From Rosenbergiella metrosideri (lineage in GTDB: Bacteria > Pseudomonadota > Gammaproteobacteria > Enterobacterales > Enterobacteriaceae), in contig NZ_JALBCV010000001.1 of NCBI RefSeq assembly GCF_022602565.1, positions 117,183 to 181,182 of the forward strand: a DNA stretch of 64,000 nucleotides, in the 5' to 3' direction. Positions 18,652-29,309 of this stretch are shown in pieces (the stretch's first letter is position 1; the number at the start of each line of letters is the position of its first letter). The notes below the pieces were generated by a model that made no database searches, was not told the origin of the DNA, and was given only the letters and a program-made list of their open reading frames with translations. The position numbers and the translations under genes were made by a program.

Positions 18652-19362
18652 ATGGCTAAGCAGCTACAAAACCTAACGATTGGCGCGTTATTATTATTGT
18701 TACCGGCGCTGTTAACTTTACTCTATGGGTGGCATTGGACCGGACAATGTTGTACCCAAAGTGCTTATCCTTTTTATCTGTTTACTCAAACGGTGACCCG
18801 GCCATGGGGTATTATTACCTCGATCATTCTCGCGTATATGCTGTATCGACACGCACAATCTTCGGTACGGAAGCTCTGGGTATTATTGCTGTTAATCGTG
18901 GTGGTAGTCTGGGGCGGACAGGGCATTAAATCACTGTTAAAACCTTATTTTGCTGAACCCAGACCTTATGTTGTTGCGCTGATGGAACAGATGCATCAGG
19001 CTCCTGACTTCTTTTATCAACACAGCAAATTAGCGCGCCAACGACTGGTCAGCCAGGCCCATGTTTTTTGGCCAAGTTTACCGGATTGGCAGCAGAGACA
19101 TTGGCAACATGAAACAGGGTATTCATTTCCTTCTGGACACAGCTTCTTTGTCGCCAGTTGGTTACTGCTGTTCTATGGTTTGTTGAGTTTTCGAAAATCT
19201 TGGCCAGTGTTAATTCTGGTTACCTTATGGGCATGGGCGGTGATGTGGAGTAGAATGTTGCTAGGCATGCATTGGCCAAGAGACCTCGTCGCTTCTGTTG
19301 TGATCGCTTGGAGCTTCACGCTTGTTGTATTGGTGGTTTATAAGGTCTTATCTCGCCGCTGA
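18652..19362 (+). CDS. pgpB: Phosphatidylglycerophosphatase B (PAP2 family)
   Basis: A 236-residue inner-membrane PAP2 phosphatase that dephosphorylates phosphatidylglycerophosphate, undecaprenyl diphosphate and other lipid phosphates at the periplasmic face. Catalytic motifs are seen in order: KPYFAEPRP, PSGHSF and SRMLLGMHWPRD. Membrane helices flank them at about residues 8-26, 52-68, 76-95, 163-180, 184-202 and 212-232. The gene precedes lapAB as in E. coli. Confidence 0.95.
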   Translation: MAKQLQNLTIGALLLLLPALLTLLYGWHWTGQCCTQSAYPFYLFTQTVTRPWGIITSIILAYMLYRHAQSSVRKLWVLLLLIVVVVWGGQGIKSLLKPYFAEPRPYVVALMEQMHQAPDFFYQHSKLARQRLVSQAHVFWPSLPDWQQRHWQHETGYSFPSGHSFFVASWLLLFYGLLSFRKSWPVLILVTLWAWAVMWSRMLLGMHWPRDLVASVVIAWSFTLVVLVVYKVLSRR

Positions 19363-19466
19363 TCGGTACAGGGGTTTTTTTACCAATTTCGATTGTAAAA
19401 GCGTGAATGATCCCCATACTATAAGCAGTAATGGGTAAACTTTTTTTAATTCATTTTGATTAAATA

Positions 19467-19485
19467 GTTGATTCGCTGAATCAAC
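19467..19485. promoter_or_regulatory. Palindrome in lapA leader
   Basis: GTTGATTC-gct-GAATCAAC is a perfect 8-bp inverted repeat ending 18 bases before the lapA start, just ahead of its AAGGGA ribosome-binding site. It could be an operator or an mRNA hairpin. The TTGAT...ATCAA halves resemble FNR half sites but are 7 rather than 4 bases apart. Confidence 0.4.
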
Positions 19486-19503
19486 GGTTTGAAGGGATGC
19501 CAA

Positions 19504-19779
19504 GTGAAATTCAAATATTTGCTACTATTTATCGTCGTTTTATTCATTTTTATTGTCTCTTTCACACTTGGGGCAAAAAATGAACAAGTAGTTACCTTCA
19601 ACTTTTTAGTGGCGCAAGGCACATTCAGATTATCGAGCTTATTGGCATCTTTGTTCGGTATCGGCTTTCTTTTAGGCTGGGTAATTTGTGGTCTATTCTG
19701 GTTGCGTGCTCGGGTAGCCTTGGCCCACACGAAAAATAAAGTCATTAAACTTGAACAACAGCTCAGTAAGCAACATTAA
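19504..19779 (+). CDS. lapA: Lipopolysaccharide assembly protein A
   Basis: A 91-residue DUF1049 inner-membrane protein with two hydrophobic helices (about residues 4-22 and 42-64) and a C-terminal coiled-coil tail (VALAHTKNKVIKLEQQLSK). The start is GTG 19504, preceded by AAGGGA; this gives VKFKYLLLFIVVLFIF, matching E. coli LapA's MKYLLIFLL. LapA acts with LapB in LPS biosynthesis control. The lapB start lies 38 bases after its stop. Confidence 0.93.
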   Translation: MKFKYLLLFIVVLFIFIVSFTLGAKNEQVVTFNFLVAQGTFRLSSLLASLFGIGFLLGWVICGLFWLRARVALAHTKNKVIKLEQQLSKQH

Positions 19780-19817
19780 CCTTATGTATGATGAGCCGCG
19801 CTATTTAGAGGCTAACG

Positions 19818-20984
19818 ATGCTTGAATTGCTGTTCCTACTATTACCCGTTGCAGCCGCCTATGGCTGGTATATGGGAAGAAGGAGTGCCCAGCAGGGTAA
19901 GCAACAAGAGGCTAACCGACTGTCACGTGAATATGTGACAGGGGTAAACTTTCTTCTGTCAAATCAACAAGATAAAGCCGTAGACCTCTTCCTTGACATG
20001 CTCAAAGAAGATGCCACAGACGTTGAAGCCCATCTTACTTTAGGGAACCTTTTCCGTTCTCGCGGAGAAGTCGACCGTGCGATAAGAATCCACCAATCCC
20101 TTATGGAAAGTACCTCGTTGGACTATGACCAGCGCTTGCTGGCCATCCAGCAGTTGGGTAGGGACTATATGGCAGCGGGGCTGTATGATCGTGCAGAGTC
20201 TATGTTTAAACAATTGATTAATGAAAATGATTTTAAAGTCAGTTCATTAAAACAGTTGCTCTCACTCTATCAATTGACGAGCGATTGGCAGCAAGCCATC
20301 GACATTGCAGAAAAACTGGCACGTGCTGATAAATCTCAGCAAGGTACCCATATTGCTCATTTCTACTGCGAATTAGCCCTTCAAGCTATGGCAGGGGATG
20401 ATCTGGATCGCGCATTAACGCTACTGCGTAAAGCTGAATCAGCGGATAAGAACTGCGGCCGTGTGTCGATTATGTTTGGTAGAGTCTGGACCGCGAAAGG
20501 GGAACCGGACAAGACTATTCAGGTATTACAAAAAGTGCCCGAACAAGATGCTGAAATGATCAGCGAAGTGCTACCCCTTATTAAAGAATCTTATCAGCGT
20601 TTAGGGGATATGAGCCAATGGCGAGTGTTCCTCGAACAATGTGTCGAAAAACATCAGGGAAGTATGGCCGAACTTTATTTGGCAGAGGAGATTGAGTCGC
20701 AGCAAGGTCTCGAATCTGCTCAGCACTTCCTTGAAGCGCAACTTCACTCTGCACCCACGCTCAATGGTTTTCACCGACTTGTTAACTACTATTTGGAAGG
20801 CACTGAAGATGGTCGTGCGAAAGAGAGCTTAGCGGTGCTTCGAGATATGGTCGCAGAGCAACTGCGGTTGAAACCTCGCTATCGTTGCCAAAAATGTGGG
20901 TTTACTGCCCACGCCATTTATTGGCATTGCCCATCTTGTAAAAGTTGGTCAACCATTAAACCCATGAGGGGATTAGACTCATAA
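19818..20984 (+). CDS. lapB: Lipopolysaccharide assembly protein B
   Basis: A 388-residue protein anchored by one N-terminal helix (MLELLFLLLPVAAAYGWYMG), followed by TPR repeats across about residues 30-340 and a C-terminal rubredoxin-like metal site (CQKCGF ... CPSCKSW). LapB recruits LpxC to FtsH for degradation and so sets LPS levels, together with YejM. Its length is the same as E. coli YciM/LapB to within a residue. It forms an operon with lapA. Confidence 0.96.
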   Translation: MLELLFLLLPVAAAYGWYMGRRSAQQGKQQEANRLSREYVTGVNFLLSNQQDKAVDLFLDMLKEDATDVEAHLTLGNLFRSRGEVDRAIRIHQSLMESTSLDYDQRLLAIQQLGRDYMAAGLYDRAESMFKQLINENDFKVSSLKQLLSLYQLTSDWQQAIDIAEKLARADKSQQGTHIAHFYCELALQAMAGDDLDRALTLLRKAESADKNCGRVSIMFGRVWTAKGEPDKTIQVLQKVPEQDAEMISEVLPLIKESYQRLGDMSQWRVFLEQCVEKHQGSMAELYLAEEIESQQGLESAQHFLEAQLHSAPTLNGFHRLVNYYLEGTEDGRAKESLAVLRDMVAEQLRLKPRYRCQKCGFTAHAIYWHCPSCKSWSTIKPMRGLDS

Positions 20985-21113
20985 AAAAAACACGCACTTT
21001 AGTTACAACATACTTATGATACATTAGACCCATCTAACATTGGCATTGTCACTAGTTTAGTTAAGCAGGTAAACTAAGGCTGAAATGGTTACCTATCTAT
21101 CGTAAGGAATAAT

Positions 21114-21818
21114 ATGTCTGTAACGTCACCCGTAATTGTGGCCCTCGACTTCGATAATTTGGATTCAGCTTTGGCCTTGGCTGATCAAATCGACCCAAAA
21201 AGTTGTCGTTTGAAAATCGGAAAAGAGATGTTTACACGTTTCGGACCAGAAGTTATTCACGCCTTACACCGTCGTAATTTCGAATTGTTCCTTGATTTGA
21301 AGTTTCACGATATTCCCAACACAGTGGCGAAAGCGGTCACTGCGGCGGCCGACCTCGGTGTATGGATGGTTAATGTCCATGCAGGTGGGGGAGCTCGGAT
21401 GATGGAAGCAGCGAAGCATGCATTGGAACCTTTTGGTAGTTCCGCGCCTCATCTCATAGCGGTGACAGTGTTAACCAGTATGGATCAATCTGACTTAAAC
21501 GGCTTGGGGATAAAAGATACGCCCTCACAGCATGCCGCGAATTTAGCGCAGCTAGTAAAGTCATCAGGACTAGAGGGTGTCGTCTGTTCTGCACAAGAAG
21601 CCGTAGAGTTTAAGCAGGCGTTTGGAAATGAATTCTTACTGGTTACACCTGGGATTCGTCCAGTGGGTAGCGAGCAAGGCGATCAGCGACGGATTATGAC
21701 GCCGATTGATGCGATCAACGCTGGGGTAGATTATATGGTCATTGGTCGACCAATCACGCAGTCAGCGGCGCCAGAGCAGACGTTACAACAGATTTTACGT
21801 TCTTTGGAGTCCGCATAA
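21114..21818 (+). CDS. pyrF: Orotidine-5'-phosphate decarboxylase
   Basis: A 234-residue TIM-barrel enzyme making UMP from OMP, the last pyrimidine step. The catalytic Asp-Lys-Asp array is visible in [13 protein letters not shown], and phosphate-binding residues lie in TPGIRP and VIGRPIT. It is preceded by a 129-base gap after lapB. Its stop overlaps the yciH start by one base (TAATG), so the two are translationally coupled. Confidence 0.97.
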   Translation: MSVTSPVIVALDFDNLDSALALADQIDPKSCRLKIGKEMFTRFGPEVIHALHRRNFELFLDLKFHDIPNTVAKAVTAAADLGVWMVNVHAGGGARMMEAAKHALEPFGSSAPHLIAVTVLTSMDQSDLNGLGIKDTPSQHAANLAQLVKSSGLEGVVCSAQEAVEFKQAFGNEFLLVTPGIRPVGSEQGDQRRIMTPIDAINAGVDYMVIGRPITQSAAPEQTLQQILRSLESA

Positions 21819-22141
21819 TGAAAGATGATGCACCATTAGTCTATTCAACCGATGGGGGGCGCATTAGCCCGACTAAAGAAGTTGTCTCGCGTCCAAAAGG
21901 CGACGGGATTGTTCGATTAAGCCGCCAAACCAGTGGCCGAAAAGGTAAGGGTGTCTGTATCATTACAGGCCTCGATATAGACGATGCAGCACTTAGCCAA
22001 CTTGCAGCCGAACTAAAGAAAAAATGCGGTTGTGGTGGGACAGTGGTCGATGGAAATATTGAGATACAGGGCGATAAGCGCGATTTCCTGAAAGGATACT
22101 TGGAAGGAAAAGGCTATCACGTAAAACTGGCTGGCGGCTAG
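21818..22141 (+). CDS. yciH: SUI1/eIF1-like protein YciH
   Basis: A 107-residue homologue of eukaryotic eIF1. The SUI1 fold is seen from GKGVCIITGLDIDDAALSQLAAELKKKCGCGG through KGYLEGKGYHVKLAGG. It can influence initiation-codon fidelity in vitro, but its physiological role is unsettled. Coupled to pyrF as in E. coli. Confidence 0.95.
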   Translation: MKDDAPLVYSTDGGRISPTKEVVSRPKGDGIVRLSRQTSGRKGKGVCIITGLDIDDAALSQLAAELKKKCGCGGTVVDGNIEIQGDKRDFLKGYLEGKGYHVKLAGG

Positions 22142-22154
22142 AGATTGCTTGATA

Positions 22155-22176
22155 AGGCCGGTATGAGTACCGGCCT
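22155..22176. terminator. Bidirectional hairpin between yciH and osmB
   Basis: A perfect 9-bp stem AGGCCGGTA/TACCGGCCT with a 4-base loop lies between the convergent genes, 13 bases after yciH and 5 bases beyond the osmB stop. There is no strong T-run on either side, but its placement fits a shared 3'-end structure. Confidence 0.6.
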
Positions 22177-22181
22177 AACAA

Positions 22182-22400
22182 TTAATGACCTGACTGATGC
22201 CCGATCACGCCACCTAATGCTGCACCCCCTAGCGTGCCTAATCCGTCACCGTGAGTTAAGACTGACCCACCGATTGCACCTATACCGGCTCCTAAAGCCG
22301 TATTACGGTCTCGTTTTGACCAATTTGCACAGCCACTCAAAACGGTTACGAGTGTTAAAGCAATCACAGCTTTAGACATGGTTTTATTAATTAATGTCAT
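22182..22400 (-). CDS. osmB: Osmotically inducible lipoprotein OsmB
   Basis: A 72-residue lipoprotein. The signal peptide ends in the lipobox LSGC, then NWSKRDRNTALGAG and a glycine-rich glycine-zipper segment (GIGAIGGSVL, GTLGGAALGGVIGHQSG), all typical of OsmB. The second of two adjacent ATGs was chosen because AAGGAG sits five bases before it. E. coli osmB is induced by osmotic stress and stationary phase (RpoS, Rcs); I cannot point to those sites here with confidence. Confidence 0.93.
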   Translation of the reverse strand: MTLINKTMSKAVIALTLVTVLSGCANWSKRDRNTALGAGIGAIGGSVLTHGDGLGTLGGAALGGVIGHQSGH

Positions 22401-22622
22401 CATTTCTCCTTGTTGAATGGGGGCACCCCAGAGACAACCATTCAACTAAATTGACTATTGGTAAAGAGAGTTAATAGCAAGTATTAAGGATTTTAATTTG
22501 CGTTAATTCTCTAATATAAGTGAATTCTCTTAAATGGCATTAAGTTGACTGTATTTTACAATTATCCACTATTAAAACAGCAATTTTAGGACGTCGGTAT
22601 CTCCGTCCCTGCTATCATAGCG

Positions 22623-22649
22623 AAAAAAAACCACCCATAAGGGTGGTTT
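22623..22649 (-). terminator. Intrinsic terminator of rnb
   Basis: On the minus strand CCACCC-ttat-GGGTGG, extended by A-T pairs, runs into eight Ts. It begins 18 bases after the rnb stop. Confidence 0.9.
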
Positions 22650-22666
22650 GAAAGTAGGTTGAACCC

Positions 22667-24601
22667 TTAAGCGACTGGGCGCGCCACGACAGAACGGGTT
22701 TCCATTCTCACTTCGGCAATGGTCACCTCAATGATATCCGTGACACGATAACGCTCTTCACCTTTTACCATCGCAGTACCCAATTCTTGGCTACAGACGA
22801 GTTCATCACGTACAGAGTGAATAAAGGGTGCAGGAATAAAGGCGACAGCACCGTTATCAACTAAACGGATACGCATCCCGCCACGGCTGATATCGATGAT
22901 TTCTGCCGTGAACTTCTGATCTGTGCCTGCGAAAGGCTGTAAGTAGCGGGAGTAGAGCCAATCCCCTACATCGCGTTCAGCCATACGGTGTTGGCGACGT
23001 CGTTCAGACATACGTAAGGTTAAGGCTTCTTCTGGTTGAGTCTCTTGTTGTTTCAAGATGATAGACTTTAGAAGACGATGGTTGACCATATCGCCATACT
23101 TACGAATCGGTGAGGTCCAGGTTGCGTAGGCATCTAATCCTAACCCAAAGTGTGGGCCTGCCGCGGTACCAATCTCCGCAAAGGATTGGAAGCGACGGAT
23201 GCGGCTATCTAAGTATTGTGTCGGTTCTTCATCTAAACGACGACGTAACACCTTGAATCCATCAAGTGTCGCGATCGATGATGCCTCAACCTTAATCCCA
23301 TGGTTAGCCAGAATCGCACTAGCTTGCTCTGCATTCTGTTCATCGAAGCCGCTATGTAAGTTGTAGATACCAAAACCAAGCTGATCGCGTAAAACTTCTC
23401 CTGCGACGATATTGGCGGTGATCATTGCCTCTTCAATCATCTTATTGGCTACGCGGCGTTGCTCGGTGATAATTTCCAGTACTTCGCCTTTTTCACCTAA
23501 TACAAAGCGATAATCTGGGCGGTCTCGGAAGACGAGAGCATGAGTCTTACGCCATTGATGGCGAATGCTGTAGAAGCGTTGTAATAGGGTAATTTGCTGT
23601 GCAATCGCATCACTTTCTGGCTGCCATTCGCCCGTGCTCTCTAGCCAATTTGAAACGTTATCGTAGACCAGTTTTGCCTTCGACTCTATCCACGCAGCAT
23701 AGAATTCAGGGGTACCGGTGATGGCACCTTCGCTATCGATGGTGATATCACAGGCTAAAACAGGGCGTTTTACGTTCGGACGTAATGAGCACAAATCATC
23801 GGAAAGCTCACGCGGTAACATGGGGATATTGAAGCCCGGCAGGTAGTTGGTGAACGCCCTTTCTGCTGCATTATCATCGAGAGGTGTGTTAGGGGCAACC
23901 CAAGCAGTCGGGTCGGCAATTGCCACGGTCAGACAGAGATTTCCATCGTCAAGTTGTTGAGTGAATAACGCGTCATCCATATCCTCTGTTGAGGCGCTAT
24001 CAATCGTTACAAAATCTAGTGCGGTGAGGTCACGACGCTCAAGCGTTTCGGGCTGAAACTCCGGCAGCTCTGCCTCGGGTGCACTGCGGCCTAAATTGTG
24101 ACGTGACAGTGTCACCCACCAAGGAGCAAAGTGATCGTCTCCGAAGGTAATGAACTCTGTCAATTCTGCATAGAACCCACGATCGCCTTTAAGCGGATGG
24201 CGTTTCATTTCTGCAACAGCCCAATCGCCAGCGACGAATTCGTGCTTTACATCACGTGCAGGGCGGCATTGGATAGCCTCTTTCAAAAGAGGATGATCAG
24301 GGATAATCGATAAGCGATCATCTTTTTTCTGTACTCTTCCCACGAAACGACTGAGGAAAGGTTCAATCAGTTTCTCTGGCTCGGCGCTTTCTTTATCTTT
24401 ATTCGTTTGGATCACTGCGCTAATTTTATCGCCGTGCATCACTTTCTTCATTTGCGGCGGGGGAATAAAGTAGCTTTTTTGGCCTTCAACTTCTAAAAAA
24501 CCAAACCCTTTATCGGTTCCTTTGACTACACCTTCAACGCGTGGAGTCTGATCATGCAGTGTCTGTTTAAGCTGCGCCAGCAGCGGATTATCTTGAAGCA
24601 T
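22667..24601 (-). CDS. rnb: Exoribonuclease II
   Basis: A 644-residue 3'-5' exoribonuclease, the same length as E. coli RNase II. N-terminal cold-shock domains cover about 1-170. The RNB catalytic domain has the acidic cluster in [19 protein letters not shown]-terminal S1 domain carries [17 protein letters not shown]. RNase II degrades unstructured mRNA to short oligonucleotides. It lies downstream of fabI in the same direction, with a strong hairpin between them. Confidence 0.97.
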   Translation of the reverse strand: MLQDNPLLAQLKQTLHDQTPRVEGVVKGTDKGFGFLEVEGQKSYFIPPPQMKKVMHGDKISAVIQTNKDKESAEPEKLIEPFLSRFVGRVQKKDDRLSIIPDHPLLKEAIQCRPARDVKHEFVAGDWAVAEMKRHPLKGDRGFYAELTEFITFGDDHFAPWWVTLSRHNLGRSAPEAELPEFQPETLERRDLTALDFVTIDSASTEDMDDALFTQQLDDGNLCLTVAIADPTAWVAPNTPLDDNAAERAFTNYLPGFNIPMLPRELSDDLCSLRPNVKRPVLACDITIDSEGAITGTPEFYAAWIESKAKLVYDNVSNWLESTGEWQPESDAIAQQITLLQRFYSIRHQWRKTHALVFRDRPDYRFVLGEKGEVLEIITEQRRVANKMIEEAMITANIVAGEVLRDQLGFGIYNLHSGFDEQNAEQASAILANHGIKVEASSIATLDGFKVLRRRLDEEPTQYLDSRIRRFQSFAEIGTAAGPHFGLGLDAYATWTSPIRKYGDMVNHRLLKSIILKQQETQPEEALTLRMSERRRQHRMAERDVGDWLYSRYLQPFAGTDQKFTAEIIDISRGGMRIRLVDNGAVAFIPAPFIHSVRDELVCSQELGTAMVKGEERYRVTDIIEVTIAEVRMETRSVVARPVA

Positions 24602-24713
24602 AATTTTCAGTCATCTGTGGCTAATTGGCGGCAACCAGTTTTACGCGAATCGATAGGTTGCGGCAAGACATTAATCGCGCAATTAGCGAGTGGGAGTGGA
24701 ATGACGGGAGGAA

Positions 24714-24742
24714 TTAAGCAGGTACTAAGCGTACCTGCTTAA
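24714..24742. terminator. Perfect 12-bp hairpin between fabI and rnb
   Basis: TTAAGCAGGTAC (24,714-24,725) and GTACCTGCTTAA (24,731-24,742) form a perfect stem with a 5-base loop, 6 bases beyond the fabI stop. There is no T-run, so it may be a processing or stabilising structure rather than a simple terminator. Confidence 0.6.
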
Positions 24743-24747
24743 TGATA

Positions 24748-25536
24748 TTATTTAAGTTCTAATTCGTTCATTGCCGCGATGCTGAAACCACCGTCGACAT
24801 GAACCACTTCACCGGTGATGCCACCCGCTAAGTCAGAACATAAGAATGCAGCTGAGTTACCCACATCTTCGATAGTCACGGTACGACGAATTGGGGTAAC
24901 CGCTTCGCAATGAGATAACATCTTACGGAAATCCTTGATGCCTGAGGCTGCAAGCGTACGAATTGGACCTGCAGAGACGGCATTGACACGCACGCTATCA
25001 GGACCCATCGCGTTAGCCATGTAACGAACGTTAGCTTCTAAAGAGGCTTTTGCTAAGCCCATAACGTTGTAGTTAGGGATTGCACGCTCAGCACCTAAAT
25101 AGGAGAGGGTCAGTAACGCGGCGTTAGGGTTCAGCATTTCACGGCACTCTTTGGCCATCGCAACGAAGCTGTATGCGCTGATGTCGTGTGCAATTTTGAA
25201 TCCTTCACGGGTTACAGCATTAACATAGTCACCGTCTAATTGATCTGCCGGGGCAAAACCAATTGAGTGGACAAAACCGTCGAACTTAGGCCAGGTTTTT
25301 GCCAATTCCGCGAACAGTGTCTTGATGCTTTCATCTTCAGCAACATCGCAAGGCAGGACGATATCAGAACCGACTTCTTTAGCGAACTCTTCAACTCGGC
25401 CTTTAAGCTTGTCATTTTGGTAGGTGAAAGCTAGCTCAGCGCCTTGTTTATGCATCGCTTGTGCAATACCCCAAGCGATAGATAACTTACTTGCTACACC
25501 TGTGATAAGAATGCGTTTACCTGAAAGAAAACCCAT
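24748..25536 (-). CDS. fabI: Enoyl-ACP reductase FabI
   Basis: A 262-residue NADH-dependent enoyl-ACP reductase that completes each fatty acid elongation round. It is an atypical SDR: the cofactor motif is [13 protein letters not shown], and catalytic Y146, Y156 and K163 fall in [21 protein letters not shown]. The length equals that of E. coli FabI. It is on the same strand as the sap operon, 131 bases downstream of sapF. Confidence 0.97.
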   Translation of the reverse strand: MGFLSGKRILITGVASKLSIAWGIAQAMHKQGAELAFTYQNDKLKGRVEEFAKEVGSDIVLPCDVAEDESIKTLFAELAKTWPKFDGFVHSIGFAPADQLDGDYVNAVTREGFKIAHDISAYSFVAMAKECREMLNPNAALLTLSYLGAERAIPNYNVMGLAKASLEANVRYMANAMGPDSVRVNAVSAGPIRTLAASGIKDFRKMLSHCEAVTPIRRTVTIEDVGNSAAFLCSDLAGGITGEVVHVDGGFSIAAMNELELK

Positions 25537-25667
25537 AATATTTGTCCCTTAACTATCAGTATTGTTAGCAGAATCGGTCTCTGCAAAAAAGTTGGCGCGA
25601 TTCTAACACGACTTTTCTTCTATAGGCTAATTTGGCGAGGTCAGTGGAGAAATTATCGCCGAATAAC

Positions 25668-26471
25668 CTAGTCGTTACGCCATGCATCGGACGTCAGTTC
25701 GCTACCAAAATGGCTATTGATTAATTTTCGCGTCAAATCATGAAGCGGACAGGCTAATACGTCGGCAGTGCCCCCGCGTTCAACCACTTCTCCCTCACGC
25801 ATGACGATAAGTGAATCACTGACATGTTTCATCATGCCTATTTGTTGCGTGACATAGATATAAGAAAGCCCATCGCGCTCTTGTAGCTCTAACATCAAAT
25901 TGACTAACTGCGAACGCATCGTCATATCCAAAGAGGTCATGGCTTCATCAGCAATCAAGATCTTAGGCTGTAAGATCAGTGCCCGCGCGAGAGCAAGACG
26001 CTGACGTTGTCCTGGCGCTAACATATGCGGATATAACCCCGAATGCTCTTTCAGTAATCCCACTTTTTTGAGCGTAGCGATGATATGTTGATAACGCAGC
26101 TCATCGGTCAATTCGCTATTGAGCCTTAAGGGCAGGTCAAGAATCTGACTGATTCGATGGCGGGGATTTAACGATGCGGTAGGGTCTTGTAAGATCATTC
26201 GGATTAACGGACTGCGAAAACGATAATCGCCATAGACTAAAGGTTGATTATTAATCAGCATCTCTCCCGACGTGGGGGCAACAATTCCCGCTAGCATCTT
26301 AGCTAACGTTGATTTTCCGGAGCCATTTTCACCAATAATGGCGAGGGTTTGTCGCTCCTTTAACGTGAAACTCACATTTTTCACGGCATCGATTTGTTGG
26401 GAGCGAAACAGCCCGGTCTTGTATCGAAAAGTTTTGCTCAGATTCCTAACTTCTAACAGGGTTTCTAACAT
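25668..26471 (-). CDS. sapF: Sap transporter ATPase SapF
   Basis: A 267-residue ABC ATPase of the peptide/nickel class. Walker A is GENGSGKST; the Q-loop lies in ILQDPTASLNP; the signature is degenerate, LAPGQRQR for LSGGQ; Walker B is KILIADEAMTSLD. It would pair with SapD on the SapBC channel. SapBCDF supports resistance to antimicrobial peptides in Salmonella and Haemophilus, potassium uptake through Trk, and putrescine export in E. coli. Last gene of the operon, 2 bases after sapD. Confidence 0.95.
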   Translation of the reverse strand: MLETLLEVRNLSKTFRYKTGLFRSQQIDAVKNVSFTLKERQTLAIIGENGSGKSTLAKMLAGIVAPTSGEMLINNQPLVYGDYRFRSPLIRMILQDPTASLNPRHRISQILDLPLRLNSELTDELRYQHIIATLKKVGLLKEHSGLYPHMLAPGQRQRLALARALILQPKILIADEAMTSLDMTMRSQLVNLMLELQERDGLSYIYVTQQIGMMKHVSDSLIVMREGEVVERGGTADVLACPLHDLTRKLINSHFGSELTSDAWRND

Positions 26472-26473
26472 GG

Positions 26474-27466
26474 CTAACTCTCGATATTCAGCGGAAAATG
26501 GCAGGCATATTGATGATGCTTAGTGCCGGTTAGAGGGGGACGAACCATACATTCCCGTTGTCCATAGGGGCATCGAGGGCCCAATCGGCAGCCCAGAGGT
26601 AAATGTTCCAGAGAGGGGATCGACCCATTTAGTGTATTTAAGCGGCTTTTATGCGGAAGCGGCTGACCAAAATCTGGCATGGCACGCATCAACGCTTGGG
26701 TATAGGGATGGTGAGGCGTCGAAATCAACTCTTTACTCGTCGCTGTTTCCACTGTCTGCCCACAATACAGTACTTGGATACGATTAGACCACTGGCTTAC
26801 CGTACGAAGGTCATGGCTAATCAATAGCACAGTTGTATTATTGTTTTGATTCAATCTTCTCAATAGCCGGAAGATTTGGTCTTGGGTGGTCGACTCCATC
26901 GCATTTGTGGGCTCATCGGCAATCAACAGTTTGGGTTGGCTGGCCAAGGCGATAGCAATCATTACCTTCTGACATTCACCTTCGGTTAATGCATAAGGGT
27001 AACTGCGCATGATATCGCGGTGGTCACGAATTCCCACGCGGTGCAGGATATCGATCACGCGCTCTTTACGCCAAGGTAATAGGCGTTTATACCAAGGGCC
27101 TTTAAACGTTTCACTAGGTATGGCTTGTTTTAACTGACGACCAATCGAGGCAGAGGGATCAAGGCAGGCTTGCGGTTCTTGGAAAATCATCGAGATATGA
27201 CGGCCAATGATCTTACGGCGCTCCCGCGGGGATAGGCGAAGCAAGTCGATATCACCAAAACGCATACGATCGGCCGTGATCCGCCAATTATCAGAGGTTA
27301 CGCCACAGATCGCTTTAGCGACTAAGCTTTTCCCCGACCCCGATTCCCCGACCAATCCGAGAATTTCGCCTTCGTTCAACAATAGATTAACGCGGTCTAC
27401 CGCTCTAATCGGCTTATTATCGTTTACTAATTCAATGGTTAAATTACGAATATCGAGCAGTGGCAT
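26474..27466 (-). CDS. sapD: Sap transporter ATPase SapD
   Basis: A 330-residue ABC ATPase. Walker A is GESGSGKSL, the Q-loop lies in [11 protein letters not shown], the signature is degenerate (LTEGECQKV, as in E. coli SapD), and Walker B is [14 protein letters not shown]. The C-terminal oligopeptide-transporter extension has a Cys-bearing [15 protein letters not shown] motif near 290-305. SapD is the subunit linked to ATP-dependent Trk potassium uptake. Its start abuts the sapC stop directly. Confidence 0.95.
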   Translation of the reverse strand: MPLLDIRNLTIELVNDNKPIRAVDRVNLLLNEGEILGLVGESGSGKSLVAKAICGVTSDNWRITADRMRFGDIDLLRLSPRERRKIIGRHISMIFQEPQACLDPSASIGRQLKQAIPSETFKGPWYKRLLPWRKERVIDILHRVGIRDHRDIMRSYPYALTEGECQKVMIAIALASQPKLLIADEPTNAMESTTQDQIFRLLRRLNQNNNTTVLLISHDLRTVSQWSNRIQVLYCGQTVETATSKELISTPHHPYTQALMRAMPDFGQPLPHKSRLNTLNGSIPSLEHLPLGCRLGPRCPYGQRECMVRPPLTGTKHHQYACHFPLNIES

Positions 27467-28357
27467 CTACTTCACTCCTGCATCAACAGCGCGGCGTACG
27501 CCTTCACCGAACAGATTAATCAGTAGAATTGCGCCCATAATTGCCGCACCGGGTAACATGACCGTCCAAGGGGCGACATAGATTAACTCTAGTGAGTCCC
27601 CTAGGATGGTGCCCCATTCGGCTGAAGGCAACCTAGCCCCTAATCCTAGAAAGCCCAATGCTGAAATATCAAACAGAGCGATCGAAAGGCACCGCGTGAC
27701 GTCACTGACTAATACCGGTAAAATATTTGGCAAAATGGTCCCTTTCAACAGTAAAAAGGGACCCGCACCATCCATTTTTGCCGCCACGACATACGCTTCG
27801 TTCATCTCTTCGCGAATGGCTAGGTAGAGGGTACGGATCATTCTAGGGGTAAGGGCAATCCATACTGCCAGCATCGCGTGGCCGAGGCTCGGGCCGAGGA
27901 ATGCTACCACGATAATCGCGAGTAATAGCGAGGGAAGCGATAATGCAATATCTAAGAAGTGATTAATGGTGGCTGAGCGTAATCCCCGAGTCATTCCCGC
28001 CAGAATACCGAGTAAAAAGGCACAGGCCGCAGCAAAAATGGTCGCCACTAGCGCACCGCCAACGGTAGGCAACGCCCCAGCTAATAAACGACTTAGTAAA
28101 TCACGGCCAAGATCATCGGTGCCTAAAAAAAACGAAACATCGCCATACCGGGACCATGACGGGGGTAATAACTGGTAGCTGATAAACTGTTGATCGAGCC
28201 CATAGGGAGCCAGTAATTGACCAAAGATACAGAGCAAAAGCAGGGCGCAGGTCCCATAGAAACCGATCATCGCTGAAGTATCGCGATAGAAAAAATGCCA
28301 TGCTCGTCGAAATGCGCCAGGAAGCTTCTCTTCCTGATAAATCTTATCGATTGGCAT
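27467..28357 (-). CDS. sapC: Sap transporter permease SapC
   Basis: A 296-residue inner-membrane permease of the DppC type. A first helix near residues 30-52 is followed by the EAA-type coupling loop in [27 protein letters not shown] and further helices. It overlaps the end of sapB by 14 bases and is immediately followed by sapD. Forms the channel with SapB. Confidence 0.94.
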   Translation of the reverse strand: MPIDKIYQEEKLPGAFRRAWHFFYRDTSAMIGFYGTCALLLLCIFGQLLAPYGLDQQFISYQLLPPSWSRYGDVSFFLGTDDLGRDLLSRLLAGALPTVGGALVATIFAAACAFLLGILAGMTRGLRSATINHFLDIALSLPSLLLAIIVVAFLGPSLGHAMLAVWIALTPRMIRTLYLAIREEMNEAYVVAAKMDGAGPFLLLKGTILPNILPVLVSDVTRCLSIALFDISALGFLGLGARLPSAEWGTILGDSLELIYVAPWTVMLPGAAIMGAILLINLFGEGVRRAVDAGVK

Positions 28358-29309
28358 ACCATTCCTTATGTTTAAGTGGGTCGATAATGGCGCCGAAGAT
28401 ATCGGCCAACATATTGATGAAAATCACTAAGGTCCCTAAGGTCATAACCCCAGCCGAGATAGCATTATAGTCAGCTTGTCGCACGGCTATGATCAACCAA
28501 CGTCCAATTCCTGGCCAGTTAAACACTGCTTCAGTGATCATTGCCAAGGTCAGTAAGGTTGAAAACTGTAACCCTAAATGCGGAACGATAGGAGGTAGTG
28601 CGTTATGAATTACATGGCGACGTACTACTGTGAAGCGGGATAAGCCACGAATGATAGCCGCTTTAATATAGCCCTGATTAATAATATCTAACGTACTGTC
28701 TCGCATTAATCGTATGAGCTCTGTCATCGGTACGATCGATAGCGTTACCACCGGTAAGACGAGATGGCGTAAAACGCTTAATAACATCTCATGGCGTAAA
28801 GGCGAATGGGAGAGCCACGCATCGACTAAGGCTGAGCCGGTAATCGCCGGTGCGGGATAGAGCAGATTGATACGACCTGACACAGGAAACCAGCCGAGAG
28901 AGAGCGAGAAGAGCATGGTTAACAGTAGGGCAAGCCAGAAGACCGGCAGAGAAAATCCGACTAAGGCAAAACCACTGATCAGTTTATCTTGCCATTTATA
29001 GCGGTGGATCGCCGCAATAATTCCTAAAGGTAATCCGACCAATGTAGCCAGTATCGCGGCCAATAAACAGAGTTCGAGGGTAGCAGGAAAAACTTCCAGC
29101 AGCTGCTCGCTAACCGGCTGGCCATTAATGCTGGAGACCCCAAAGTCGAAGTGCAGCATACCTTGTAGCCAGAAAAAATACGCGTCACTCACCTTCGCTC
29201 CCTGTAAGGGGGCATGCGGGGTATAGTAGCAAAGACTGAAACTCACCCACGAAAGCAGTACCAAGGTGACAAGTAATAAACATAGGCGTCGAGCAATGTA
29301 GAGGCTCAT
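28344..29309 (-). CDS. sapB: Sap transporter permease SapB
   Basis: A 321-residue DppB-type permease. It begins with a membrane helix ([18 protein letters not shown]). The coupling loop is [27 protein letters not shown]. About six membrane helices are visible. The start overlaps the sapA stop (ATGA) and its 3' end overlaps sapC by 14 bases, so synthesis is tightly coupled across the operon. Confidence 0.94.
   Translation of the reverse strand: MSLYIARRLCLLLVTLVLLSWVSFSLCYYTPHAPLQGAKVSDAYFFWLQGMLHFDFGVSSINGQPVSEQLLEVFPATLELCLLAAILATLVGLPLGIIAAIHRYKWQDKLISGFALVGFSLPVFWLALLLTMLFSLSLGWFPVSGRINLLYPAPAITGSALVDAWLSHSPLRHEMLLSVLRHLVLPVVTLSIVPMTELIRLMRDSTLDIINQGYIKAAIIRGLSRFTVVRRHVIHNALPPIVPHLGLQFSTLLTLAMITEAVFNWPGIGRWLIIAVRQADYNAISAGVMTLGTLVIFINMLADIFGAIIDPLKHKEWYANR

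Noticed and set aside
19467..19485. FNR site upstream of lapA (TTGAT...ATCAA halves)
   Set aside because: The halves are 7 bases apart; FNR needs 4. Kept only as a palindrome.
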